The translations under genes were made by a program, and so were the position numbers. This document shows, piece after piece, positions 1-8,300 of a DNA stretch of 35,043 nucleotides (positions within the stretch are counted from its first letter, which is position 1; every line of letters starts with the position of its first letter). The notes beneath the pieces are model-generated. The model searched no databases, was not told the origin of the DNA, and saw nothing but the letters and a program-made list of their open reading frames with translations. Source of the DNA: BM714 sp964484935 (GTDB lineage: Bacteria; Bacillota; Clostridia; Peptostreptococcales; BM714); contig CAZAFW010000017.1 in NCBI GenBank assembly GCA_964484935.1, forward strand, positions 1 through 35,043, given 5' to 3'.

Positions 1-89
1 TCTCTGCTCTCTTGCTGTTCAGTTTTCAAAGACCGCTATTTCACTTGCTTTGCGCTACCTCTCGATCGGCTGACCCATCTTAAGAGCGC
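1..89 (-). other. rRNA operon leader (transcribed region; rRNA genes lie beyond the left edge)
   Basis: Read on the minus strand, this is the start of a transcript running off the left end of the window. It contains GGTCTTTGAAAACTGAACA (16-34), the conserved leader/spacer element found next to rRNA genes in Firmicutes. Two strong promoters lie just upstream. No part of 16S rRNA itself is visible, so the identity of the downstream gene is inferred from the leader element and the promoters. Confidence 0.75.
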
Positions 90-95
90 TTTATT

Positions 96-124
96 ATATT
101 ATCATGAAAACAACACTGTGTCAA
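96..124 (-). promoter_or_regulatory. rRNA operon promoter P2 (sigma-A)
   Basis: On the minus strand the -35 is TTGACA (119-124), followed by a 17-base spacer and a -10 of TATAAT type, TAATAT (96-101). The stretch upstream of the -35 is rich in A and T, like an UP element. It reads into the leader with the TTTGAAAACTGAACA element. Confidence 0.85.
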
Positions 125-164
125 ATTATATTTTTGTAAATTTGCGTGTTGCTCACAATTAATT

Positions 165-193
165 ATGATAATTCATTTATCTTTGTGTGTCAA
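165..193 (-). promoter_or_regulatory. rRNA operon promoter P1 (sigma-A)
   Basis: On the minus strand TTGACA (188-193), a 17-base spacer and TATCAT (165-170). It starts just after the terminator of the arg operon and lies 69 bases upstream of P2, giving the tandem arrangement usual for Firmicute rRNA operons. Confidence 0.7.
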
Positions 194-197
194 GACA

Positions 198-229
198 AAA
201 GCCAAAAAACCTACAGGTTTTTTGGCTTT
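198..229 (-). terminator. Intrinsic terminator of the argB-argD operon
   Basis: A perfect 14-bp stem (198-211 with 216-229) and a 4-base loop lie directly downstream of the last gene of the operon. The A/T-rich outer stem ends in TTT on the minus strand. It separates the arg operon from the rRNA promoters. Confidence 0.8.
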
Positions 230-253
230 GAACTCATCGCTTCAATTTAAGCC

Positions 254-691
254 TTAAATCATGTCAATTTCAAAATTCTCTGAACCGTACAGCTTAGCTG
301 ATTCATCAAAGGCCACAGCCATTACTTCAGCTGCATCTGCGAGAATTTCATTGCCGAATCCGAAACCAACTATTTTTTTCTTGCCAATCATTTTCATCAG
401 ATTGTTCTTGATTTTTTCGTAATCCGACAAATCAATTATTCCATTCGTAACAACTATGCAATCGCTTTTTAAGGAAAGCAACAGTTCCGGATTGAAATTC
501 TTATTAAATACGTTAACGCTGTAGTTCTTGCCGGCTATCTTGTTGACCGTTTCTTTTCCAAGCCCCAAATCAATTATGTTGACATTTTTTATGCTCGGTT
601 CTATATGAACATAACCTTCAGGATTACAACTCAGAAATGAAGCGATATCTGCCTTCTCAATGCATTTTTGGGACAATACTGTTACCATCAT
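254..691 (-). CDS. CarA-like glutaminase-fold fragment protein lacking catalytic residues (function unknown)
   Basis: I do not recognise a named family. The chosen start is the first of two adjacent ATGs at 691, because the AAAGGAGAG ribosome site lies just before it; a longer frame from 706 would place that site inside the gene. The protein is 145 aa with no membrane segments. Residues 36-123 align without gaps to CarA residues 169-256 encoded 8 kb away: IIDLG against VVDYG, VTNG against LSNG, and IGKKKIVGFGFG against IGKKPIFGICLG. I count 24 identities over 88 positions. The nucleophile Cys of CarA is a Gly here, the following His is Asn, and the protein ends before the His-Glu part of the triad, so it cannot be an active glutaminase. 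It is the last gene of the argB-argD operon; the frame overlaps or abuts the argD stop. A regulatory or scaffold role in arginine or carbamoyl-phosphate synthesis is only inference. Confidence 0.75.
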   Translation of the reverse strand: MMVTVLSQKCIEKADIASFLSCNPEGYVHIEPSIKNVNIIDLGLGKETVNKIAGKNYSVNVFNKNFNPELLLSLKSDCIVVTNGIIDLSDYEKIKNNLMKMIGKKKIVGFGFGNEILADAAEVMAVAFDESAKLYGSENFEIDMI

Positions 692-702
692 ATGCTCTCC
701 TT

Positions 703-1875
703 TCATTTGTTGAGTTCTTTTATCGATTTAATGATTATGTCAATTCCTTTGTCCAGTTCTTCTTTAGATACGGTCAAAGGAGGTATTACTCTTAAAACGG
801 TTTCTCCGGCTCCGATTATAAGGAGGCCGTTCTCTATACACTTCTTTACAAGTTCCCCGGGACTCTTCCCTATGTCTATTCCAAGCAGGAGCCCTTCCCC
901 TCTTATTTCGTATTCAAAATCGATTTCATCTGCTTTTTTAGCAAAATTCTTCTTGAAGTATTCACCTTTTTCCTTTACTCCCTCAAGAAAACTTTCTTTT
1001 GATATTTCCTGCATTACCGCATATGATACCGCGCACGCTAAAGGATTACCTCCGAATGTAGTGCCGTGTTCTCCCGGCTGAAAAAGATTGGCTTTATCGT
1101 TTGAAAGGAAAGCCCCTATTGGAAATCCTCCTCCCAATCCCTTCGCTATGCAGACAATATCGGGCTTTACTCCAAATAAATCGTATGCAAAGAGTTTTCC
1201 TATCCTTCCCATTCCGCATTGAATCTCGTCGAATATGAGAAGAGCATCATATTTGTCGCATACGGCTCTAGCTGCCTTCAAGAATTCCGGAGTGGATGAA
1301 ACTATTCCGCCCTCTCCTTGAATCGGTTCTATCACCAATGCGCATACTTTTTCGCTCATTGCCTCTTCCAAAGCATCAATGTCGTTTATAGGGCTATTCT
1401 TTGAGCCCGGCAAAAGAGGTTGGAATGCTTTCTTGTATTTTTCTTTTCCTGTTATGGATGTCGATCCCACGGCCCTTCCGTGAAAAGCGTTTACCATAGA
1501 AATTATTTCATATTTGTCCTGTTTTTCGGAAACGGTATTTCCGTATTTCTTAGCAAGCTTGATTGCTCCTTCTATCGCTTCGGTACCGCTGTTTCCAATG
1601 AAGATGGAATCCATACCACTTTTTTCAACAAGAAAATTAGCCAACTTAGTCTGTATGGGGTTCCATACTATATCCGATATGTGGAATATTTTCCTGCTTT
1701 GTTCTTCAAGTGCGTTTATCATTATTTCATTGCAATGCCCAAGAGCATTGACCGCATATCCGGCGGTGAAGTCCAAATATTCCGTTCCATCCACATCATA
1801 TACATACGTCCCCTTACCTTTTTCAATTGTAATGTCAAATCTCTTCCCTGTGTACATCTGTTTGTCGTTGTTCAT
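703..1875 (-). CDS. argD: Acetylornithine aminotransferase
   Basis: A PLP-dependent class III aminotransferase of 390 aa, the usual length. It converts N-acetylglutamate semialdehyde and glutamate to N-acetylornithine and 2-oxoglutarate in arginine synthesis. Visible motifs are GNSGTEA (94-100, phosphate-binding), IFDEIQCGMGR (214-224, with Asp216 expected to contact the pyridine nitrogen), IAKGLGGGFPIGAF (243-256, Lys245 the Schiff-base lysine) and GTTFGGNPLA (271-280). The start overlaps the argB stop by four bases (ATGA), implying translational coupling. A related activity such as succinyldiaminopimelate or ornithine transamination is possible in this family, but the arg operon context favours ArgD. 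Confidence 0.95.
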   Translation of the reverse strand: MNNDKQMYTGKRFDITIEKGKGTYVYDVDGTEYLDFTAGYAVNALGHCNEIMINALEEQSRKIFHISDIVWNPIQTKLANFLVEKSGMDSIFIGNSGTEAIEGAIKLAKKYGNTVSEKQDKYEIISMVNAFHGRAVGSTSITGKEKYKKAFQPLLPGSKNSPINDIDALEEAMSEKVCALVIEPIQGEGGIVSSTPEFLKAARAVCDKYDALLIFDEIQCGMGRIGKLFAYDLFGVKPDIVCIAKGLGGGFPIGAFLSNDKANLFQPGEHGTTFGGNPLACAVSYAVMQEISKESFLEGVKEKGEYFKKNFAKKADEIDFEYEIRGEGLLLGIDIGKSPGELVKKCIENGLLIIGAGETVLRVIPPLTVSKEELDKGIDIIIKSIKELNK

Positions 1876-2756
1876 TTTGCTTCCCCTCCATGAATCATTG
1901 TCCCGATACCTTTATCTGTAAGCACTTCTATAAGCAATGAATGCTCCACCCTTCCATCGAGAATGTGAACATTCTTTGTCCCCCTTTCAACCGCAGCCGC
2001 CGAACAAGAAAGTTTCGGAAGCATGCCCCCTTCAATCGCCTTCGTTTCAATAAGCTCCTTTGCCTCTGAGGATGTCATGGCTGTGATGAAGCCTTTTTTA
2101 TTTTCAAAATCTCTGTACAAACCCTCTACATCTGTCATCAGAACCAACTTTTCTGCCTTCAGTTCGCCGCTTACAGCTGATGCGACAAAGTCGGCGTTTA
2201 TGTTGTAGGTTTCCCCATCGGCGCCAAATCCTATCGGCGATATTATTGGAATGTATCCAAGGTCTATCAAGTCCTCCAAGATTTTCTTGTCTATTTTCTC
2301 AACATCTCCCACATAGCCGAGGTCTATTTCTTTTTTCTCTTTATATATCTTTTTCTTTGTAGCCTTTATCAAATTGCCGTCTTTCCCAGAAAGTCCGACA
2401 GCTTTCCCCCCCATGCTGTTAACCAAGTATGCAATTTCCTTGTTTATGCGTCCTGCAAGAACCATTTCAGCAACCTCGATGACTTCGCTGTCGGTTTTTC
2501 TGAGGCCGTCTATGAATTCAGTCTTTATTCCTATTTTTTCAATCCTTTCGGTTATTTCAGGTCCTCCGCCATGTACAATTATTATTTTTATTCCTACCAG
2601 ATTCAGCAAAACAACATCTTCAATGAAGGCCTTTTTAGCCTCCAGGTTTCTCATTATGCTGCCTCCGAATTTTATAACGAATGTTTTGTTGTGGAACTTT
2701 TGAATGTACGGCAAGGCTTCTGTCAATATTCTTGCCTTTTCTGTGGATTTCTTCAA
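1872..2756 (-). CDS. argB: Acetylglutamate kinase
   Basis: Phosphorylates N-acetylglutamate in the second step of arginine synthesis. 294 aa of the amino acid kinase fold: KFGGS (29-33) and VHGGGPE (61-67) form the nucleotide and substrate loops, with NINADFVASA and LTDVEGLY further on. About 25 residues, containing the helix ILTEALPYIQKF, precede KFGGS. This N-terminal helix is the feature that distinguishes arginine-inhibited hexameric enzymes from the insensitive E. coli type, so feedback inhibition by arginine is likely. That fits the ArgJ cyclic pathway, where ArgB is the usual control point. The start is a TTG at 2756 with GAGGG about 9 bases upstream. First gene of the minus-strand arg operon. 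Confidence 0.95.
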   Translation of the reverse strand: MKKSTEKARILTEALPYIQKFHNKTFVIKFGGSIMRNLEAKKAFIEDVVLLNLVGIKIIIVHGGGPEITERIEKIGIKTEFIDGLRKTDSEVIEVAEMVLAGRINKEIAYLVNSMGGKAVGLSGKDGNLIKATKKKIYKEKKEIDLGYVGDVEKIDKKILEDLIDLGYIPIISPIGFGADGETYNINADFVASAVSGELKAEKLVLMTDVEGLYRDFENKKGFITAMTSSEAKELIETKAIEGGMLPKLSCSAAAVERGTKNVHILDGRVEHSLLIEVLTDKGIGTMIHGGEAK

Positions 2757-2789
2757 TTTGAATACCCTCTTATCTTTTTATTTCTTATT

Positions 2790-2818
2790 ATTATACATAT
2801 GTATTTATATTTATGCAA
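2790..2818 (-). promoter_or_regulatory. argB promoter (mirror image of the argC promoter)
   Basis: On the minus strand TTGCAT (2813-2818), a 17-base spacer and TATAAT (2790-2795). The -10 and the first transcribed bases form one arm (2777-2797) of a perfect 21-bp inverted repeat whose other arm (2858-2878) holds the argC -10. The leader to the TTG start is about 30 bases. Confidence 0.8.
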
Positions 2819-2836
2819 TACTTTTAAGCGTATTTA

Positions 2837-2865
2837 TTGCAAATATATTCATTATTTTGTATAAT
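2837..2865 (+). promoter_or_regulatory. argC promoter with ArgR-box-like overlap
   Basis: TTGCAA (2837-2842), a 17-base spacer and TATAAT (2860-2865). TGCAA-ATAT-ATTCA (2838-2851) overlaps the -35 and spacer and has the 5-4-5 palindromic form of an ARG box, so repression by ArgR is plausible. The two divergent -35 boxes are only 18 bases apart, so one repressor complex could block both promoters. Confidence 0.8.
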
Positions 2866-2895
2866 AATAAGAAATAAATTTCGAATGAGGTGAAT

Positions 2896-3945
2896 ATGTT
2901 GAAAATAGGAATTTTAGGCGCAACCGGTTATGCCGGTCAAAACCTGGTTTGGCTTATAAAGCATCATCCAAATGTGAGTCTGTCCTTTGTTACTTCACGC
3001 GGCAACAAGGGAAAAGCGTACTCGGACATCTACCCCAACATGAGAGGTTTGGTTGATCTTAAGTGTCTTGACACTTCAAATATCGATGCTTGCATAGTCA
3101 GGGACACGGATCTTGTTTTCCTCGCCCTCCCCCACAAAAGCTCCATGGGAATGGTGAAGAAACTTTTAAGCATAAACCCCGGAATCAAAATTATCGACTT
3201 GAGTGCAGATTTCAGGATAAATGATCCCAAAATATATGAAGCATGGTACAATGCGCCCCACGAGCTAACAGGCCTGATAGACGAGTTCGTATTCGGCCTC
3301 CCGGAAATTCACGCGGAATCCGTAAAAAAAGCTTCGTATGTAGCCAATCCCGGATGCTATCCCACGGCTTCGATCCTTGCTCTTGCTCCTGCAATGAAAG
3401 CAGGTTTGATTGAAAGCGATGTAATCGTCGATGCAAAATCCGGAGTTTCCGGTGCCGGAAGAAGCGCCAAAACGGCAAACCTATATTGTGAAGTCAATGA
3501 AAGTGTGAAAGCATACGGTTTATTCAGCCACAGGCATACTCCTGAAATTGCGCAGGAACTTAGCCTTCTTGGAAAAGAAAGTTCAAAGGTTGTATTCACT
3601 CCGCATCTGGTCCCAATGAACCGCGGAATACTGTCGACCTGCTATGGACGCCTCAAGGCAAACATAAGCTCCTCTGAAATGACTGCCCTTTACAAAGATT
3701 TCTACAAGGGAAAGCCATTTGTAAGGGTCTTGGACAAGGGCACATTCCCGGAAACGCGGAATGTTCGCCAATCCAATTTTTGCGACATAGGCTTGGCCGT
3801 AGATGAAACTTCGTCATCACTGATTGCAGTGTCTGCAATCGACAATCTGATGAAGGGCGCTTCAAGCCAAGCGGTCCAGAATATGAATTTGATGTTGGGG
3901 TACGATGAAAAATGCGGACTCGACTTCACACCCATGGCGCCATAA
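2896..3945 (+). CDS. argC: N-acetyl-gamma-glutamyl-phosphate reductase
   Basis: NADPH-dependent reduction of N-acetylglutamyl phosphate to the semialdehyde, third step of arginine synthesis. 349 aa from the ATG at 2896, chosen because GAGGTGA (2887-2893) lies just before it; a GTG at 2890 would overlap that ribosome site. The N-terminal Rossmann motif is GILGATGYAG (5-14). The catalytic cysteine is Cys154 in NPGCYPTAS (151-159), and the probable active-site histidine is in SHRHTPEI (211-218). LSADF and FGLPE(I) are also typical of the family. First gene of the plus-strand argC-argJ operon, divergent from argB. Confidence 0.96.
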   Translation: MLKIGILGATGYAGQNLVWLIKHHPNVSLSFVTSRGNKGKAYSDIYPNMRGLVDLKCLDTSNIDACIVRDTDLVFLALPHKSSMGMVKKLLSINPGIKIIDLSADFRINDPKIYEAWYNAPHELTGLIDEFVFGLPEIHAESVKKASYVANPGCYPTASILALAPAMKAGLIESDVIVDAKSGVSGAGRSAKTANLYCEVNESVKAYGLFSHRHTPEIAQELSLLGKESSKVVFTPHLVPMNRGILSTCYGRLKANISSSEMTALYKDFYKGKPFVRVLDKGTFPETRNVRQSNFCDIGLAVDETSSSLIAVSAIDNLMKGASSQAVQNMNLMLGYDEKCGLDFTPMAP

Positions 3946-3958
3946 GGAGGGCAAACCG

Positions 3959-5173
3959 ATGAAAAAATATAAGGAATTTATACCGGTCAAGGATTTTACT
4001 GCATCTTCAATTGCCTGCGGCATAAAGAAGGGAAGCACAAAGAAAGACATGTGTATGATTTACAGCTCAAAACCCGCTCACGCGGCAGGCGTATTCACTA
4101 AAAACTCTGTAAAAGCGGCCCCCGTTAAAATAAGCATGGAAAATGTATCCTCGGGCAATATACATGCAATACTTGCCAACAGCGGCAATGCAAATGCATG
4201 CACCGGAAAACAGGGCACAGACGATGCAAATCGCATGATTTCGCTTGTTTCGGAAGTCATGGGCATAGACAGCAAGGAAGTTCTTGTCGCGTCGACAGGA
4301 GTAATCGGGGTGCCCCTTCCAATGGACAGAATCGTTTCAAACATTGAGCCCATGGCGGAAAACCTGGAAAGCTCGAGCTTTCCTGATGCGGCCGAAGCAA
4401 TAATGACTACAGACACTTTCAAGAAAGAGGTTTCGGTGGATTTCATGCTTGGAGGCAAAAAAGTTGTAATCAGCGGAATGGCAAAGGGATCGGGAATGAT
4501 TCACCCAAATATGGGAACTATGCTTTCTTTCATCCTCACTGACGCCGCAATAGAAAACGAATTGCTTAAAAAAGCTCTGCTTGAATGCACGGATGTCTCT
4601 TTCAATATGATTTCGGTAGATGGAGACACAAGCACAAACGATACAGCGATTGTTTTGGCAAACGGAAGCGCAGGAAACAAGCCAATCGCCATAGAAGGCC
4701 CCAATTACTACATTTTCAAGGAAGCCTTAAAGATTGTATGTATCGAACTCGCAATGCTTATTGCAAAAGACGGGGAAGGAGCCACTAAACTTATTGAGGT
4801 GAATTTGACGGGGGGATTCAGCCAAGATGCATCCAATAAATTGGCAAAATCGATCATTTCATCAAACTTGGTCAAGGCGGCGTTTTTCGGAAACGATGCC
4901 AATTGGGGAAGAATACTCTGCGCAATGGGATACTCGGGAGGAAACTTCGATGCCGAAAAACTGGATTTGGTTTTCGAAGGCGGAGGCGAAATAATTACAT
5001 TGGTTGAAAAGGGCAAAGGAGTTCCTTTTGACGAAAAGGCGGCAGAGGAAATATTGAAAAACGAAACCGTAATCATTCATGTACGCTTGAATGACGGAAG
5101 CTTCTCCGCCAAGGCATGGGGATGCGATTTGAGCTATGATTATGTTAAGATCAACGGTAACTATAGAAGCTAG
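3959..5173 (+). CDS. argJ: Bifunctional ornithine acetyltransferase / N-acetylglutamate synthase
   Basis: Transfers the acetyl group from acetylornithine to glutamate, closing the acetyl cycle; many homologues also use acetyl-CoA to make N-acetylglutamate. 404 aa from the ATG at 3959, preceded by AAGGAGGG (3944-3951); the frame is open further upstream but only inside argC. The protein is a self-cleaving Ntn-type enzyme. Thr187 in HPNMGTMLSF (182-191) is the expected autocleavage site and nucleophile; most homologues have Ala where Gly186 stands. The oxyanion-hole pair TG is seen at 113-114 (ASTGVIG). It lies 13 bases behind argC. With argJ present no argE or argA is needed, and none is seen. 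Confidence 0.95.
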   Translation: MKKYKEFIPVKDFTASSIACGIKKGSTKKDMCMIYSSKPAHAAGVFTKNSVKAAPVKISMENVSSGNIHAILANSGNANACTGKQGTDDANRMISLVSEVMGIDSKEVLVASTGVIGVPLPMDRIVSNIEPMAENLESSSFPDAAEAIMTTDTFKKEVSVDFMLGGKKVVISGMAKGSGMIHPNMGTMLSFILTDAAIENELLKKALLECTDVSFNMISVDGDTSTNDTAIVLANGSAGNKPIAIEGPNYYIFKEALKIVCIELAMLIAKDGEGATKLIEVNLTGGFSQDASNKLAKSIISSNLVKAAFFGNDANWGRILCAMGYSGGNFDAEKLDLVFEGGGEIITLVEKGKGVPFDEKAAEEILKNETVIIHVRLNDGSFSAKAWGCDLSYDYVKINGNYRS

Positions 5174-5201
5174 TCAGCATCAAAAACTGCTGACTAGCTT
5201 C
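5166..5201 (+). other. Strong hairpin overlapping the argJ stop codon
   Basis: A perfect 14-bp stem (5166-5179 with 5188-5201) and an 8-base loop. The argJ stop codon sits inside the left arm. No T-run follows, so it is not a standard intrinsic terminator; it may stabilise the mRNA 3' end. Confidence 0.6.
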
Positions 5202-5202
5202 A

Positions 5203-5335
5203 GTAGAAAGTAGAAAGTGGAAAGTAGGAAGTAGAAAGAAACATATAAAAAAGCTGCCTTTTAAATTTCCAGGCAGCTTTTCTTGTTTTTTGCTTTTAGT
5301 TCTTTTTTTCTTTCCACTTTCCACTTTCCACTTAT
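5203..5335. repeat. Inverted clusters of GAAAGTR heptamers flanking a terminator
   Basis: The left part (5203-5240) is a purine-rich run of imperfect GAAAGTA/GAAAGTG heptamers. The right part (about 5307-5335) is the complement, a run of CTTTCCA repeats. The two arms can pair over roughly 30 bases and enclose the argJ/carB terminator, so the convergent intergenic region could fold into one long hairpin. Confidence 0.7.
5249..5287. terminator. Bidirectional terminator between argJ and carB
   Basis: An 11-bp stem (5249-5259 with 5271-5281) with AAAA on the left and TTTT on the right, followed by T-rich sequence. It lies between two convergent genes and works on both strands by its symmetry. 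Confidence 0.8.
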
Positions 5336-5342
5336 TGCTGTT

Positions 5343-8300
5343 CTATATCTTCGTTATGTCGTAAACTTCTACGTCTTCTTCTTTGATGTCCCTTTCCCAT
5401 ATGTCCAAGACATAATTCAATGTGTCAAGCGACGTCATGCAAGGAACCCTGTTTTCTATGGATGTCCTTCTTATATTGAAGCCTTCCGTCAAACTGTTTC
5501 TGCCCTTGCTCGGAATGTTTATGACAAGTGTAAGCTTTTCGTTTCGAATAAGAGAAAGCACGTTGGTCTCCTCTTCTCCTATCTTGGCTACATGCTTGTA
5601 GTCGATTCCCAGTTTGCCGAGGTATTCGCCTGTTCCTTTTGTTGCATAAAACTCGAATCCGAGCCTTTTCATTTTCATTGCAATCGGTTCGAACTCTTTC
5701 TTGTAATTGTCGGATATGCTTACCAATACCCTGCCGATGCTTCCCAATTCGAGTCTTGAACCAACAAGGCCTTTATAAATCGCCTTGTAAAGATCTTTTT
5801 CGAGGCCCAGGGCCTCTCCCGTGGATTTCATTTCGGGTCCAAGGGCAATTTCTGTCTGCGGAAGTTTTTCCATGGAGAAGACAGGAACTTTTACTGCATA
5901 ATAACCGCTTTCCTTATAAAGTCCCGTACCGAAACCCAAATCTTTGAGCTTTGAGCCCATCATTATTTCTGTTGCAAGCCTTATCATCGGTATTCCGGTG
6001 ACCTTGCTTATATAAGGCACGGTTCTCGACGCTCTCGGATTGACCTCTATTACATATACCTTGTTGTCATAAACGACATACTGTATGTTGACAAGCCCAA
6101 GAACATTCAATTCGGATGCAAGTTTCTCGGTGTTCTCTATGATTTTATTTTTTATTTCTTGGCTCAGGCTGAATGCCGGATATACCGATATGCTGTCTCC
6201 CGAGTGGACTCCGGCTCTTTCCAGATGCTCCATTATTCCCGGAATCAGTATGTCTGTTCCGTCACCTATGGCATCAACTTCAATTTCTTTTCCGTTCAGG
6301 TATTTGTCTATAAGAACAGGATTCTTCTTGTCCTTCTTGAATGCATTCTCAAGATATTCCACGCACTCAGACTCGTCATAGGCAATTTCCATTCCCATCC
6401 CCCCCAATACATAACTTGGACGGATTAAGACCGGGAATCCGCAAACCCTCGTAAACTCGAGTCCTTCCTCTACATTCATTACAGCCTTTCCTGAAGGCCT
6501 GGCTATGTTCAGTTTTTCCAGAACCGCCTCGAATTTCTCCCTGTCCTCGGACCTGTCAATGGAGTCGTATCCGCTTCCGAGTATGGCAACTCCCATCTTT
6601 TCCATATGCTCCGCCAGCTTTATTGCAGTTTGGCCTCCGTACTGCAGAATGACTCCATCCGGATTTTCCTTGACCACTATGTTCATCACGTCCTCTTCCG
6701 TGAGAGGCTCGAAATAAAGCTTGTCGGATGTGTCAAAATCTGTGCTAACCGTTTCGGGGTTGTTGTTTATTATTATAGATTCTATTCCCATCTTTTCTAG
6801 CGATATCACCCCGTGGACAGAGCAATAATCGAATTCTATACCCTGTCCAATCCTTATTGGACCCGATCCTATTACTATTACCTTCTTCCGGTCGCTTACT
6901 ACAACCTCGTCGTAAGGATCATATGTCGAATAGTAATAAGGAGACTTGGCCTCGAATTCGCCTCCACAGGTGTCAACCATCTTGAAAACAGGCATCACGC
7001 CATTTTTCTTGCGTTTTTCGAATACGTCTATCTCATCCGATTTGGTGAACGATGCTATTGCCACATCTGCGAAGCCTTTTTTCTTTAAGGAAAGCAGCTC
7101 TTCGCTGTCAATTTCAGAAAGGGTTTTTTTCTTCAGTCCTTCTTCGAGCTTGACTATACCGCTTATTTTCTCTAGATAAAATCTGTCAATTTCGGTCAAT
7201 TCCCAAAGATATTCCGTCCTGTAACCTCTTCTGAGAAGCTCCGCAAGGAAAAAGAGCCTTTCATCGTCGCTCTTTAGTATCTTTTGTATGACTTGGTCAT
7301 CGCTGAAAGCTGCGGCTTTTTGGATTTCCAAAGAATATACACCAATTTCAAGCGATCTAACCCCCTTTAAGAGAGCACTTTCAAAACTGTTTCCTATCGC
7401 CATCACTTCTCCTGTAGCCATCATTTTTGTTCCCAATGTTCGGTTTCCGGTTTCAAATTTGTCAAATGGCCATTTGGGGATTTTAATGACGCAATAGTCC
7501 AGTGTAGGCTCAAAACACGCAAGAGTCCTTCCTGTAACATCATTAGGAATTTCATCGAGGTCAAGGCCTATGGCTATTTGCGCCGCAACCTTTGCTATGG
7601 GATATCCTGTAGCCTTGGATGCAAGAGCCGACGATCGGCTGACCCTTGGGTTGACCTCTATGACCCTGTATTCGAAACTGTATGGGTTCAAGGCAAGCTG
7701 TACATTGCATCCTCCCTTTATGTTAAGCGCCGTGACAATCTTTATTGAAGCGTTTCTCAACATCTGGTATTCCTTGTCGCTAAGCGTCTGTGAAGGTGCT
7801 ATGACTATGCTGTCTCCGGTATGGATGCCGACAGGGTCGATGTTTTCCATGTTGCACACGGTTATGCAATTGCCCTTGTTGTCTCGGATCATCTCGTACT
7901 CTATTTCCTTCCAGCCCTTGACGCTCTTTTCAATCAAAACCTGCCCAACGGCACTGTAGGCAAGGCCGACCGGAACTATTTTTTCCAGTTCATCCCTGTC
8001 TGCGGCGATTCCCCCGCCGGTTCCTCCCAATGTGTACGCTGGACGAACGACAATGGGGTAACCTATTTCATCGGCCTGCTCGCAGGCTTCCTGCAGCGAA
8101 GAGGCAATCATCCCCTCTATCACAGGCTCTCCTATGCTTTCCATCATCAGTTTGAATTTTTCACGGTCTTCCGATTTTTCTATCGCATCTATATTCGTCC
8201 CCAAAAGCTTGGTATTGTATCGGTCAAGAATTCCAGCCTGCCAAAGCTCCAGGGCAAGGTTCAAAGCAACCTGCCCCCCCATGCCTACAAGTACACCGTC

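Noticed and set aside
1420..1893. Plus-strand frames inside argD, carB, argS, mutS2 and other minus-strand genes
   Set aside because: They are antisense shadows of well-supported genes, rich in Phe/Ser/Cys as expected from reverse frames, with no ribosome sites.
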